Shown here: in pieces, positions 1-7,015 of the stretch
Layout: the number at the start of each line of letters is the position of its first letter
How positions within the stretch are numbered: the first letter of the stretch is position 1
Origin: RGIG2707 sp045600065
Lineage (GTDB): Bacteria; Bacillota; Clostridia; Peptostreptococcales; Anaerovoracaceae
Direction of reading: 5' to 3'
Length of the DNA stretch: 10,110 nt
Assembly: GCA_045600065.1 (NCBI GenBank)
Contig: JAZRXE010000031.1
Coordinates: 1-10,110, forward strand
Program-made: the position numbers and the translations under genes
Notes under the pieces: model-generated
Told to the model about the DNA's origin: nothing
Database searches by the model: none
Seen by the model: the letters and a program-made list of their open reading frames with translations, nothing else

Positions 1-258
1 AGCTGCAGTCTCAACAGCTGCGTATGCAGGTGGACGGTCATCCTTCAGGTAAAGCTGAAAAGCGTAAAGCTGGAGGATTGCGATCTTCGAAACGCGGAGA
101 TCTTCAAGACCCCGCTCAAGGGCATGGATCTGAGCAGCTGCAATATAGAAGGCATAACGCTTTCGGAAAACCTTTCCGAGCTGAAAAACGCAACAGTATC
201 CCCGATGCAGGCCCTGATGGTCGCCCGCATGGCAGGGGTAAATATAAAGGATTACTGA
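1..258 (+). CDS. Pentapeptide-repeat protein, C-terminal fragment
   Basis: Partial gene: the reading frame is open from base 1 and stops at TGA 256-258, leaving 85 residues of the C-terminus. From about residue 20 to 55 the sequence falls into five-residue units with Leu or Ile at the end of each (KSVKL, EDCDL, RNAEI, FKTPL, KGMDL, SSCNI, EGITL), the pattern of the right-handed quadrilateral beta helix of pentapeptide-repeat proteins. The tail after the repeats (ELKNATVSPMQALMVARMAG) resembles the closing segment of many Bacillota members, where a conserved 'L+.A.V.P.QA...A...G..I' end follows the helix. Biochemical function is unknown for most such proteins; a few protect DNA gyrase, but nothing here points to that. 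It sits 15 bases before pepT and is probably in the same operon. The start lies outside the window. Confidence 0.8.
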   Translation, partial: SCSLNSCVCRWTVILQVKLKSVKLEDCDLRNAEIFKTPLKGMDLSSCNIEGITLSENLSELKNATVSPMQALMVARMAGVNIKDY

Positions 259-273
259 TACAGGAGGAACAAA

Positions 274-1476
274 ATGGATGTAACAGAAAGACTGCTGAAA
301 TATGTCAGCTTCGAGACCACTTCGGATTCGGAGAGCCCAACCCAGCCATCTTCTGCAAAGGAGCTGATTCTTGGTGCTTATCTGGCCGAGGAGCTTAAGC
401 AGATAGGCCTTGAGGACGCCGGAATGGACGAATACGGCTATGTTTACGGAACACTGCCCGCAACAGAGGGCTGCAGCGCAGATACTATGGCCCTGGTTGC
501 CCATATGGACACCATAGAGGGCGTATCCGGCAAGGATATAAAGGCCCGCAGGGTGCTTTATCAGGGCGGAGACCTGCAGCTTAATCCCACAACGGCCATT
601 ACGGTCAAGGACTTCCCCAATCTGGCAAGATATAAGGGGCAGGAGCTTATAGTAACCGATGGGACCACCCTGCTTGGCGCAGATGACAAGGCCGGAATTG
701 CGGAGATCTTCTGCACAGTGGAATATCTGCTGGCACATCCTGAGATCCCCCACGGCAGGATCATCGTTGTGGTCACCCCGGACGAGGAGATAGGCAGGGG
801 CGTTGACAAGTTCGACATGAGTCGCTGCGATGCCCGTTATGGCTATACCCTTGACGGAGGCACGCTGGGCGAGATCGAATACGAATGCTTCAACGCGTCA
901 GCTGCCCGCATCACCGTACACGGCCAACCGACTCACCCCGGCGATGCCAAGAACAAGATGAAGAATTCCATACTCATCGCAAACGAGCTTCTTTCCATGC
1001 TGCCTCCCGCCGAGGCTCCGGCCCATACCGAGGGCTACGAGGGCTTTTATCACATCAACACCTTCCAGGGCAACGAGCAGTCCACTCTGATGAAGATCAT
1101 TCTCAGAGACCACGACTATCAGAAGTTGCTTGCCCGAAAGGAATACATGCAGAGGCTCACGGATTATCTCAATACCAAGTACGGTGAGGGCACAGTGGAA
1201 ACGAAGTTTACAGACGGCTACAGAAACATGAAGGAGAAGATCGAGCCCGATATGTGGATAATGGATAAGGCTGTGGCTGCCTTTGCCAGATGCGGCGTGG
1301 AAACCAGGTACGTGCCTGTAAGAGGCGGTACCGACGGAGCGACCCTGTCGTGGATGGGCATGCCTTGTCCCAACCTCTGTACCGGCGGAGAAAACTTCCA
1401 CGGCGTTCTTGAATACATACCCGTGCCTGCCATGGAAAAGATGGTAGAGGTTCTGGTCGAGCTTTGCAGGGCATAA
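274..1476 (+). CDS. pepT: Peptidase T (tripeptide aminopeptidase)
   Basis: Cytosolic di-zinc aminopeptidase of family M20B that removes the N-terminal residue from tripeptides in the last steps of peptide use. The 400-residue length is close to the usual 405-410. All expected metal and catalytic positions are visible: H77 and D79 in AHMDT, D137 in GADDKAG, the E171-E172 pair in TPDEEIGRG, D194 in YTLDGG, and H376 in ENFHGV. The dimerisation/lid region contains PTHPGDAKNKMKNS (219-232), and RGGTDGA (350-356) is the substrate-side loop of the family. The start is supported by AGGAGG seven bases before ATG 274. It follows the pentapeptide gene by 15 bases and precedes the CPCC gene by 3, so all three are likely cotranscribed. 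I see no truncation or missing catalytic residue. Confusion with the related PepD or ArgE families is unlikely given HMDT and GADDKAG. Confidence 0.96.
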   Translation: MDVTERLLKYVSFETTSDSESPTQPSSAKELILGAYLAEELKQIGLEDAGMDEYGYVYGTLPATEGCSADTMALVAHMDTIEGVSGKDIKARRVLYQGGDLQLNPTTAITVKDFPNLARYKGQELIVTDGTTLLGADDKAGIAEIFCTVEYLLAHPEIPHGRIIVVVTPDEEIGRGVDKFDMSRCDARYGYTLDGGTLGEIEYECFNASAARITVHGQPTHPGDAKNKMKNSILIANELLSMLPPAEAPAHTEGYEGFYHINTFQGNEQSTLMKIILRDHDYQKLLARKEYMQRLTDYLNTKYGEGTVETKFTDGYRNMKEKIEPDMWIMDKAVAAFARCGVETRYVPVRGGTDGATLSWMGMPCPNLCTGGENFHGVLEYIPVPAMEKMVEVLVELCRA

Positions 1477-1479
1477 AAC

Positions 1480-1803
1480 ATGTTTGAGTTTTTCAGGAAA
1501 TGGTTCGGTACTGAGCCGGAAAAGCCTTCTTCTATAATAAGTCCGGATTCTGCGGGCATGAGCAGCGTAGCAGATGAGGAAGGGCACAACGAAACCCCGC
1601 AGGGCGGCGCTGCGGATACAGAGGGCATGCTTTGCCCTGTCTGCGGGCAATATAGTTTCAGGGAGCCTCACGATATCTGTCCCGTCTGCGGATGGGAACA
1701 GGACGGCGTACAGCAGAGAGATCCCGATTTTGAAGGCGGCGCAAACAGCATGAGTCTCAATCAGGCAAAAGCGGCATATAAAGCCGGGGAGGGAGTAAGA
1801 TGA
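1480..1803 (+). CDS. CPCC-type cysteine-rich small protein
   Basis: A 107-residue protein with two domains. Residues 1-50 are a low-complexity acidic/Ser-rich lead with an aromatic start (MFEFFRKWFG). Residues 51-97 form a compact motif with two CPVC knuckles (C52/C55 and C67/C70), then GWEQD and DPDFEGGANSMSLNQAK. That order, knuckle-knuckle-GWExD-(R/Q)DPDxxGGAN-xSLxxA, is the signature of the CPCC cysteine-rich family; the four cysteines probably bind one zinc. The family's role is not established. The start has a modest Shine-Dalgarno sequence (CAGGGC, 1467-1472) inside the end of pepT, three bases downstream of the pepT stop. Its own stop overlaps the next start as ATGA (1800-1803), so the next protein is probably made by translational coupling. 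That next protein has a toxin-like outer domain, which makes a partner role worth testing but does not prove one. Confidence 0.85.
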   Translation: MFEFFRKWFGTEPEKPSSIISPDSAGMSSVADEEGHNETPQGGAADTEGMLCPVCGQYSFREPHDICPVCGWEQDGVQQRDPDFEGGANSMSLNQAKAAYKAGEGVR

Positions 1804-2267
1804 AACGGATAGCAAGCCTTTTGCTCTGCCTGGCAGTGGCCGTGGGCGCGTATTTCATAACCGGTTTGCTGACGACAGACAGCACCCAGACTCAGGGCGG
1901 TCAGGAGAGCTCTGTTCTTCAGGACAAGGATGATCCCGGCCTGCAGCCGGGCAGTCAGGATATTCAGGACTCCGATCCTAAAGGCGATACTGAATATGTC
2001 TGGTATTATTTCAGGAGCAGCAAGCTTTTGAACCAGCACTACGAAAAGCACGGGAAGGATATGGGCTTTGCTAACGCGCAGGAATACGAGCAGGCAGCCT
2101 GCGATGTCATAAACAATCCGGATGCCCTGTCCAAGACCGAAAAGGAGGACGGAGATCTGGTGTTTTACGTGGAGGATACCAACGAATTCGTTGTGCTTTC
2201 CACAGACGGATATATAAGGACATACTTCTGGCCCGATGCCGGGAAGAAGTATTATGATAAACAATAA
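1800..2267 (+). CDS. Membrane-anchored protein with RNase-toxin-like domain
   Basis: A 155-residue protein. Residues 5-24 (ASLLLCLAVAVGAYFITGLL) form one hydrophobic segment after MKR, a signal anchor or uncleaved signal peptide. C10 lacks a lipobox, so I do not call it a lipoprotein. Residues 25-64 are a Gln/Asp/Ser-rich linker. Residues 65-155 look like a globular domain with ordered conserved-looking blocks: NQHYEKHGKDMGF (78-90), EYEQAACDV (95-103), EDTNEFVVLSTDGYIRTYF (125-143), then P145 and Y151-Y152. From memory this order (H..KHG..(M/F)G...Y...A, then TNEF.V...DG.IRTY(F/Y).P....Y) matches a putative nuclease module at the tips of Rhs and other polymorphic toxins, thought to have the barnase/EndoU/colicin/RelE fold. 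Candidate catalytic residues are H80, K83, H84, R140 and T141. Free-standing secreted copies occur in Clostridia. The start has a good ribosome site (GGGGAGGG, 1785-1792). Toxin activity is inferred, not seen. Confidence 0.6.
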   Translation: MKRIASLLLCLAVAVGAYFITGLLTTDSTQTQGGQESSVLQDKDDPGLQPGSQDIQDSDPKGDTEYVWYYFRSSKLLNQHYEKHGKDMGFANAQEYEQAACDVINNPDALSKTEKEDGDLVFYVEDTNEFVVLSTDGYIRTYFWPDAGKKYYDKQ

Positions 2268-2284
2268 TTATCAAGGAGAAATCA

Positions 2285-4678
2285 ATGGAAGAAAGACTTA
2301 ACAATGTCATAGAGGAAAAGGGCCCCATTACAGATGAGCTTCTGGAAAAGATGGACGGCTACTTCAGAGCTGCCAATTATCTTTCGGCAGCCCAGCTTTA
2401 TCTTCTGGACAATCCTCTTCTCAAGGAGCCCCTCACCAAGGAGCAGCTGAAAAAGAAGATAGTAGGTCACTGGGGAACAGTGCCCGGACAGAATTTTGTA
2501 TACACTCACCTGAACAGGGTCATAAAGCGCTACGACCTTAATCTGATACTGCTTTCCGGACCCGGTCACGGCGGCAATTTCTTTATTGCCAATACCTATC
2601 TGGAAGGCACCTACAGCGAGGTCTATCCCAACATCAGCGAAGACCTGGAAGGTATGCAGAAGATGTTCAAGCAGTTCAGCTTCCCCGGCGGAGTCCCCAG
2701 CCACTGCGCTCCGGAAACCCCGGGCTCCATCAATGAGGGCGGAGAGCTTGGCTATGGCATTGCTCACGCCTTCGGCGCGGTATTCGACAATCCGGACCTT
2801 ATTGCCGCTGTCACCGTAGGCGACGGCGAAGCCGAGACCGGCCCGCTGGCGACCTCCTGGCAGAGCAATAAGTTTCTTAATCCCATCAGCGATGGCGCTG
2901 TGCTGCCCATTCTGCATCTGAACGGATACAAAATCGCCAATCCCACCATCTTTTCCAGGATACCAGAGGAGGAGCTGGTAAGCTTCTTTAAGGGCTGCGG
3001 CTGGAAGCCTTACATTGTAGAGGGTGACGATCCCAAGACCATGCACAGGCTTATGGCAGAGACTCTGGATACCGTAATCGAAGAGATCAAGGGGATACAG
3101 AAGCATGCCAGAGAGACCGGCGACGATTCCAGACCCGTCTGGCCCATGATAGTGCTGCGCACCCCCAAGGGCTGGACAGGCCCCAAAGAGGTTGGAGGAC
3201 AGAAGATAGAAGGGACCTTCAGGGCACATCAGGTCCCCGTTGGCGTAGACAAGCCCGAAAATATCAAGATCATCGAGGACTGGCTCAGAAGCTACAGGCC
3301 CGAGGAGCTGTTTACCGAAGACGGAAAGCTGCTGCCCGAGCTTAAGGCACTTTGTCCCACCGGAGACAGCAGAATAGGTGCCAATCCCCATGCCAACGGT
3401 GGCAAGCTGCTGCGAGATCTACGCCTGCCCGATTTCCGCAAGTACGGCCTGAAATTGGAAGCTCCGGGCTGCTGCGAGGCTCAGGATATGACCGAGCTTG
3501 GCGCCTATGTCCGCGACGTCATGAAGCTTAACGAACAGAGCAGGAATTTCCGTATCTTCGGACCCGACGAGACCATGTCCAACAGGCTCAACTACGCCTT
3601 CGAGGTGGAAAACAGAGCCTGGAACGCTGATATCATTCCCGGAGATGAGGCGCTGTCTCACAGCGGCCGCATCATGGACGGCATGCTCTCTGAGCATATG
3701 TGCGAAGGCTGGCTGGAGGGCTATCTGCTCACAGGACGCCATGGCTTTTTTGCAAGCTACGAGGCGTTTATAAGGATCATAGATTCCATGGCCGCTCAGC
3801 ACGCAAAGTGGCTGAAGGTCTGCAACCAGCTTCCCTGGAGAGAGGAGATCGCTTCCCTTAACCTTATCATGGCTTCCACAGTATGGCAGCAGGACCACAA
3901 TGGCTTCACCCATCAGGATCCGGGCTTTATGGATCATATCGCAAATAAGAAGGCAGACGTGGTCCGTCTCTATCTGCCTCCCGATGCCAACTGCCTGCTC
4001 AGCTGCTTCGACCACTGCATCAGGAGCAAGAATTATGTAAATGTTATTGTAGCTTCCAAGCATCCCCGTCCTCAGTGGCTTACCATGGATCAGGCTGTCA
4101 AGCACTGCACCCAGGGTATTGGTATCTGGGACTGGGCAAGCAACGATGCCGGTCAGGAGCCCGATATCATCTTTGCCTGCGCAGGCGAAACTCCCACCCT
4201 GGAGGCACTTGCCGCGGTTTCCATACTCAACGAGGAGCTGCCCGAGGTCAGGATACGCTTTGTCAATGTTGTAGACCTGTTCAAGCTGCAGCCTCAGAAG
4301 GAACATCCTCACGGACTTTCCGACGAGGAATACGATATGATCTTCACCAAGGACAAGCCCGTTCTGTTCAACTTCCACGGCTATGCTTCCCTGGTGCATG
4401 AGCTTACCTACAGACGCCATAACAACCGTTGGATGCATGTCCGCGGATACAAGGAGGAGGGAACCATCACCACACCCTTTGACGTGCGCGTTCAGAACGA
4501 TGTAGACCGCTTCCACCTGGTACAGCAGGCTCTGCTCTATCTGCCCGGTCTGGGCAACAGGGGAGCCGCGCTCTATCAGAAAATGAGTGACAAGCTGGTT
4601 GAGCATAAGCAGTATATTATGGAGTACGGCGTTGATATGCCCGAAATCACCGAATGGAAATGGAAGGGAAACAAGTAA
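2285..4678 (+). CDS. xfp: Xylulose-5-P/fructose-6-P phosphoketolase
   Basis: Thiamine-diphosphate enzyme of the cytosol. It splits xylulose 5-phosphate (and usually fructose 6-phosphate) with phosphate into acetyl phosphate plus glyceraldehyde 3-phosphate (or erythrose 4-phosphate). At 797 residues it is full length for the XFP family. Visible motifs are GHWG with H62, GPGHGGN with H95, SHCAPETPGS with H140, INEGGELGYG (149-158), the diphosphate/metal motif GDGEAETGPLATSW (179-192), AH315 before QVPVG, E474 in CEGWLEGY, and QDHNGFTHQDPG with H538 and H543. These match the active-site histidines and glutamate known from bifidobacterial enzymes. The C-terminal domain (about 610-797) is also complete. 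AAGGAG lies about six bases before ATG 2285. The stop overlaps the next start as TAATG. No ackA or pta lies next to it here, although xfp is often beside ackA; acetyl phosphate must be used by enzymes coded elsewhere. Dual substrate use cannot be decided from sequence. Confidence 0.97.
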   Translation: MEERLNNVIEEKGPITDELLEKMDGYFRAANYLSAAQLYLLDNPLLKEPLTKEQLKKKIVGHWGTVPGQNFVYTHLNRVIKRYDLNLILLSGPGHGGNFFIANTYLEGTYSEVYPNISEDLEGMQKMFKQFSFPGGVPSHCAPETPGSINEGGELGYGIAHAFGAVFDNPDLIAAVTVGDGEAETGPLATSWQSNKFLNPISDGAVLPILHLNGYKIANPTIFSRIPEEELVSFFKGCGWKPYIVEGDDPKTMHRLMAETLDTVIEEIKGIQKHARETGDDSRPVWPMIVLRTPKGWTGPKEVGGQKIEGTFRAHQVPVGVDKPENIKIIEDWLRSYRPEELFTEDGKLLPELKALCPTGDSRIGANPHANGGKLLRDLRLPDFRKYGLKLEAPGCCEAQDMTELGAYVRDVMKLNEQSRNFRIFGPDETMSNRLNYAFEVENRAWNADIIPGDEALSHSGRIMDGMLSEHMCEGWLEGYLLTGRHGFFASYEAFIRIIDSMAAQHAKWLKVCNQLPWREEIASLNLIMASTVWQQDHNGFTHQDPGFMDHIANKKADVVRLYLPPDANCLLSCFDHCIRSKNYVNVIVASKHPRPQWLTMDQAVKHCTQGIGIWDWASNDAGQEPDIIFACAGETPTLEALAAVSILNEELPEVRIRFVNVVDLFKLQPQKEHPHGLSDEEYDMIFTKDKPVLFNFHGYASLVHELTYRRHNNRWMHVRGYKEEGTITTPFDVRVQNDVDRFHLVQQALLYLPGLGNRGAALYQKMSDKLVEHKQYIMEYGVDMPEITEWKWKGNK

Positions 4679-5166
4679 TGCACATCAGAAAGACCACTGA
4701 AGCCGATCTGCCTGCCGTTGAAGAGGTTTTCCGCAACGGACGCAGGATCATGCGCGAAAACGGAAATCCCACCCAGTGGGGAGACGACAAGCCCACCCTT
4801 GATCAGGTCAGATACGACATGTCCAAGGACGGGAGCTATGTTATCGAGGATGATAACGGTAAGATAGTCGGAACCTTTGCCTTTATTCTCGGCGACGATC
4901 CCGCCTATGCCAGGCTCGACGAGGGCGAATGGCTCAATGACGAGTACTACGGTACCATTCACCACATTGCCGCAGGCGAGGGCGCAAAGGGCATTTTCAG
5001 CACTGCCCTGGAGTTCTGCGAGGCCATTCACGACAACATTCGCATCGACACTCACCCCAACAATCATATAATGCAGCACAACTGCGAAAAGCACGGCTTT
5101 GTGCGCTGCGGAATGATCACCGTGTCCGACGGATCTCCCCGCATCACCTATCAGAAAAAGCTGTAA
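4678..5166 (+). CDS. GNAT family N-acetyltransferase
   Basis: A 162-residue protein with the GNAT fold order. The first strand and helix are IRKTTEADLPAVEEVF (3-18). A central strand reads GKIVGTFAFI (61-70). Motif A is in TIHHIAAGEGAKGIFSTALE (93-112), in which AGEGAKG stands in for the usual Q/R-x-x-G-x-G/A acetyl-CoA loop. Motif B is IDTHPNNHIMQHNCEKHGF (123-141), followed by CG. The NxxMQxxxxKxGF pattern is typical of small-molecule or peptide acetyltransferases of Bacillota; the substrate cannot be told. I chose ATG 4678, which overlaps the phosphoketolase stop (TAATG) and has GGAAGGGAA about eight bases upstream. An in-frame ATG at 4654 would add eight unlikely residues (MEMEGKQV) inside xfp. 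Last gene of the operon, followed by a hairpin terminator. Confidence 0.88.
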   Translation: MHIRKTTEADLPAVEEVFRNGRRIMRENGNPTQWGDDKPTLDQVRYDMSKDGSYVIEDDNGKIVGTFAFILGDDPAYARLDEGEWLNDEYYGTIHHIAAGEGAKGIFSTALEFCEAIHDNIRIDTHPNNHIMQHNCEKHGFVRCGMITVSDGSPRITYQKKL

Positions 5167-5172
5167 GCATTG

Positions 5173-5215
5173 ACCGGAGAGAAGGGATATAAGCTCCTTC
5201 TCCCGGTTTTTGTTT
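5173..5215 (+). terminator. Rho-independent terminator after the GNAT gene
   Basis: Left arm ACCGGAGAGAAGG (5173-5185) pairs with CCTTCTCCCGGT (5196-5207) apart from one bulged base. A 10-base loop separates the arms and a T-rich run follows (TTTTTGTTT, 5207-5215). It lies seven bases after the stop codon and ends the long plus-strand operon that begins before the window. Confidence 0.85.
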
Positions 5216-5264
5216 CCGTGCATAAATTTTTTATAAAAACTTTATAGATTTTAACAAAATGTCG

Positions 5265-5293
5265 CTTTATTTTTTTAGATCTTATGATAGAAT
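5265..5293 (+). promoter_or_regulatory. Extended -10 promoter for the M20D hydrolase gene
   Basis: TGATAGAAT (5285-5293 includes T-G-A-TAGAAT) gives an extended -10 with hexamer TAGAAT at 5288-5293, 40 bases before ATG 5333. The -35 position (about 5265-5270, CTTTAT) is poor, as tolerated with an extended -10. The region 5221-5280 is very A/T rich and could act as an UP element. The same TGnTAGAAT layout recurs before ybaK at 8369-8377. Confidence 0.5.
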
Positions 5294-5332
5294 AGTAGCG
5301 TTGTTTTAGTATTATTTTGAGAGGTCATTATT

Positions 5333-6688
5333 ATGATGAGAAAAGAAATCGCAGAGCTCTCCGAAAAATATAAGAAGATATTTGAGGATTGCTCCGACGC
5401 TATCTGGGAAACCCCCGAGATCAATTTCACCGAGCACAAATCCCATGCCGCTGCCAAAAAGGTAATGGAGGATCTGGGATTTGAGATCAGCATGCTTCCC
5501 GATATGGACACCGCATTTATAGCCACAGCCGGACACGGCAAGCCCGTCATCGGCATCCTGGGCGAGCTGGACGCACTGCCCGGACTGAGCCAGCAGGCCG
5601 ACTGCGACTATCTTAACCCCGTTGAAGCTGACGCTCCCGGACATGGCTGCGGCCATAATCTTCTGGGCTGCGGCGGAATGGAAGCCGCTTACATCCTCAA
5701 GAAGTATTTCGAAGAGCACAACATCGAAGGCACCATCAAGTACTTCTCCTGCCCCGCAGAAGAAGGCGGCGTAGGCAAGGTCTACATGATCCACAGAGGA
5801 GCATTCGATGACGTAGACTTCAACGTCAACTGGCATCCCGGCGCAGGCTTCGGCATCACCCATGCCGGCAAGTCCATTCTGCTTCAGAACTATCGTTTCC
5901 ACGGCAAGGCCAGCCACGCTGCAGGCGCTCCCGAAAAGGGCCGTTCCGCTCTCGACGCAGTAGAGCTGATGAACATCGGCATCCAGTTCATCCGCGAGCA
6001 CATGGATAAAGAGACTTACATCCACTATGCCTTCATGGACGTGGGCGGCAGAGCAGCCAACGTGGTGCAGGCAGATGCAGAGGTCCAGTACGTTATCCGA
6101 GCAAAGGACAATACCGAGCTGAAGGCCATGCAGGAGAGAGTCCACAAGATCGCCATGGGCGCGGCCCTGATGACCGAGACCGAGATCTCCAAGAGAGAGA
6201 TAGTCTCTGCTTTCTCCTCCTTCGTGGACAACACCGTTCTGGCCGATGTTGCCAGAGAGAACATGAAGGAATGTGTCAACATCGAGTACACCGATGAAGA
6301 GAAGGAATACCTGAAGAAGTTCGTGGCCTGCGGCAGCGAGCCCAACTCCGAAGAGCTTGTCTCCACCGAGATCAGAGAAGACAGACCCACCAGCTCCGAC
6401 GTCTCCGACTGCAGCTGGGTTGCACCCACTCTGATGATCTCCGTTCCCACCCTGGCCAACGGCACTCCCGGACACAGCTGGAACGTCACCGCTCAGGGCA
6501 AGAGCTCCGTTGCGCACAAGGGTATGAACCTGGCTGCTCAGATCATGGCCAACGTATGCCTGGATATGCTGGAGAAGCCCGAGCTCATCGAAAAGGCTAA
6601 GGAAGAGCTGAAGAAGAACCTCAACGGCCGCACCTACGAGAGCGAATGCTTCATCCCCAAGGACAAGAAGCCCGTTCCCATTTACTAA
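5333..6688 (+). CDS. M20D amidohydrolase, AbgB-like
   Basis: A 451-residue metal-dependent amidohydrolase of peptidase family M20D, closest in motif style to AbgB, one subunit of the p-aminobenzoyl-glutamate hydrolase. Visible ligands and catalytic residues: GHGCGHN with C106 and H108, PAEEGG with the E143-E144 pair, NWHPG with H168, the dimer-domain KASHAAGAPEKG (192-203) with H195, and a C-terminal zone with TSSDVSDCSWVAPT (353-366), GTPGHSW (377-383) and VAHKGM (393-398), which is the AbgB type of ending. The start at 5333 has GAGAGG eight bases upstream; a second ATG follows at once. It has its own promoter and terminator. No abgA or abgT homologue lies beside it, so the natural substrate may be another N-acyl or aminobenzoyl amino acid. 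Codons are strongly biased to GC-ending forms (CCC, GAG, AAG, ATC), suggesting high expression. Family is sure, substrate is not. Confidence 0.92.
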   Translation: MMRKEIAELSEKYKKIFEDCSDAIWETPEINFTEHKSHAAAKKVMEDLGFEISMLPDMDTAFIATAGHGKPVIGILGELDALPGLSQQADCDYLNPVEADAPGHGCGHNLLGCGGMEAAYILKKYFEEHNIEGTIKYFSCPAEEGGVGKVYMIHRGAFDDVDFNVNWHPGAGFGITHAGKSILLQNYRFHGKASHAAGAPEKGRSALDAVELMNIGIQFIREHMDKETYIHYAFMDVGGRAANVVQADAEVQYVIRAKDNTELKAMQERVHKIAMGAALMTETEISKREIVSAFSSFVDNTVLADVARENMKECVNIEYTDEEKEYLKKFVACGSEPNSEELVSTEIREDRPTSSDVSDCSWVAPTLMISVPTLANGTPGHSWNVTAQGKSSVAHKGMNLAAQIMANVCLDMLEKPELIEKAKEELKKNLNGRTYESECFIPKDKKPVPIY

Positions 6689-6792
6689 TCTTTTCAAAAC
6701 AGCAAAAATCCGGACAGTAAGGGTTGGTGTCGATAAAACCGTAATACAATAGGATCACGATTTTATAGGTATCTGCCGCGGACGGGAAAGAC
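6689..6792. other. Intergenic stretch with an imperfect stem-loop
   Basis: No gene is supported between the AbgB-like gene and the terminator at 6793. ATAAAACCGT (6733-6742) can pair with ACGATTTTAT (6757-6766) with one mismatch around a 14-base loop. There is no T tract after it, so it is not a standard terminator. It would lie in the 3' untranslated region of the upstream gene. Confidence 0.35.
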
Positions 6793-6843
6793 AAAAATAG
6801 CAGGTATATTAAGGTTTTATACCCTTCGGTATGCCTGCTTTTT
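6793..6843 (+). terminator. Terminator after the AbgB-like gene
   Basis: AGCAGGTATA (6799-6808) pairs with TATGCCTGCT (6830-6839), ten pairs with one G-T wobble, followed by TTTTT (6839-6843) and preceded by AAAAA (6793-6797). The flanking A and T runs mean it could work in both directions. It lies about 110 bases after the stop codon, leaving an unusually long 3' untranslated region. Confidence 0.75.
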
Positions 6844-6935
6844 CATATTTCCTGAGGGTGTAGTGTTTATGACATATGCGGCCATCAAATATAACAAAGG
6901 TACATTCTGAACGATAAAACAATTATTTCAGTGAA

Positions 6936-6956
6936 AACACTTTTGAAAAAAGTGTT
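6936..6956. promoter_or_regulatory. Perfect 9-3-9 inverted repeat upstream of merR
   Basis: AACACTTTT (6936-6944) and AAAAGTGTT (6948-6956) are perfect complements around GAA. The right arm ends inside the -35 box (6955-6960) of the merR promoter. The position suits an operator; a transcript hairpin is not expected because it precedes the predicted transcription start. Confidence 0.5.
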
Positions 6957-6985
6957 GACTCCGACGTTGCGAAATAGTTTATGCT
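6955..6985 (+). promoter_or_regulatory. MerR-type promoter with 19-bp spacer
   Basis: The -35 TTGACT (6955-6960) and -10 TATGCT (6980-6985) are separated by 19 bases (6961-6979), longer than the usual 17 and diagnostic of promoters activated by MerR-family proteins that untwist the spacer. The spacer carries a partial dyad centred near 6969 (ACT....CG opposite CG....AGT), similar to TipA/Mta-type operators. Predicted start of transcription is near 6992, with the MerR gene as the first gene, which implies autoregulation. Confidence 0.65.
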
Positions 6986-7015
6986 GAAGTCACCAAGTTA
7001 AGGGAGGAAATAACA

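Noticed and set aside
24..398. Plus frame MQVDGHPSG... over the pentapeptide end and pepT start
   Set aside because: Frame 1 carries clear pentapeptide repeats and pepT has a strong start; this frame crosses both with no motif.
898..1815. Minus-strand frame of 305 codons across pepT and the CPCC gene
   Set aside because: It overlaps two well-supported genes and has a His/Arg/Leu-rich sequence without domains.
2282..4606. Two long minus-strand frames antisense to phosphoketolase (2282-3391 and 3419-4606)
   Set aside because: They are shadows of a highly expressed, biased gene, with no ribosome sites or recognisable domains.
4654..4677. Upstream start for the GNAT gene
   Set aside because: It adds eight non-homologous-looking residues inside xfp; ATG 4678 has the better ribosome site and the usual GNAT start.
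5312..6697. Long minus-strand frame antisense to the whole AbgB-like gene (461 codons)
   Set aside because: It mirrors the sense gene's codon bias. Its protein is a low-complexity run of Gly, Val, Leu and Asp with no family motif, and the sense strand has complete catalytic motifs.
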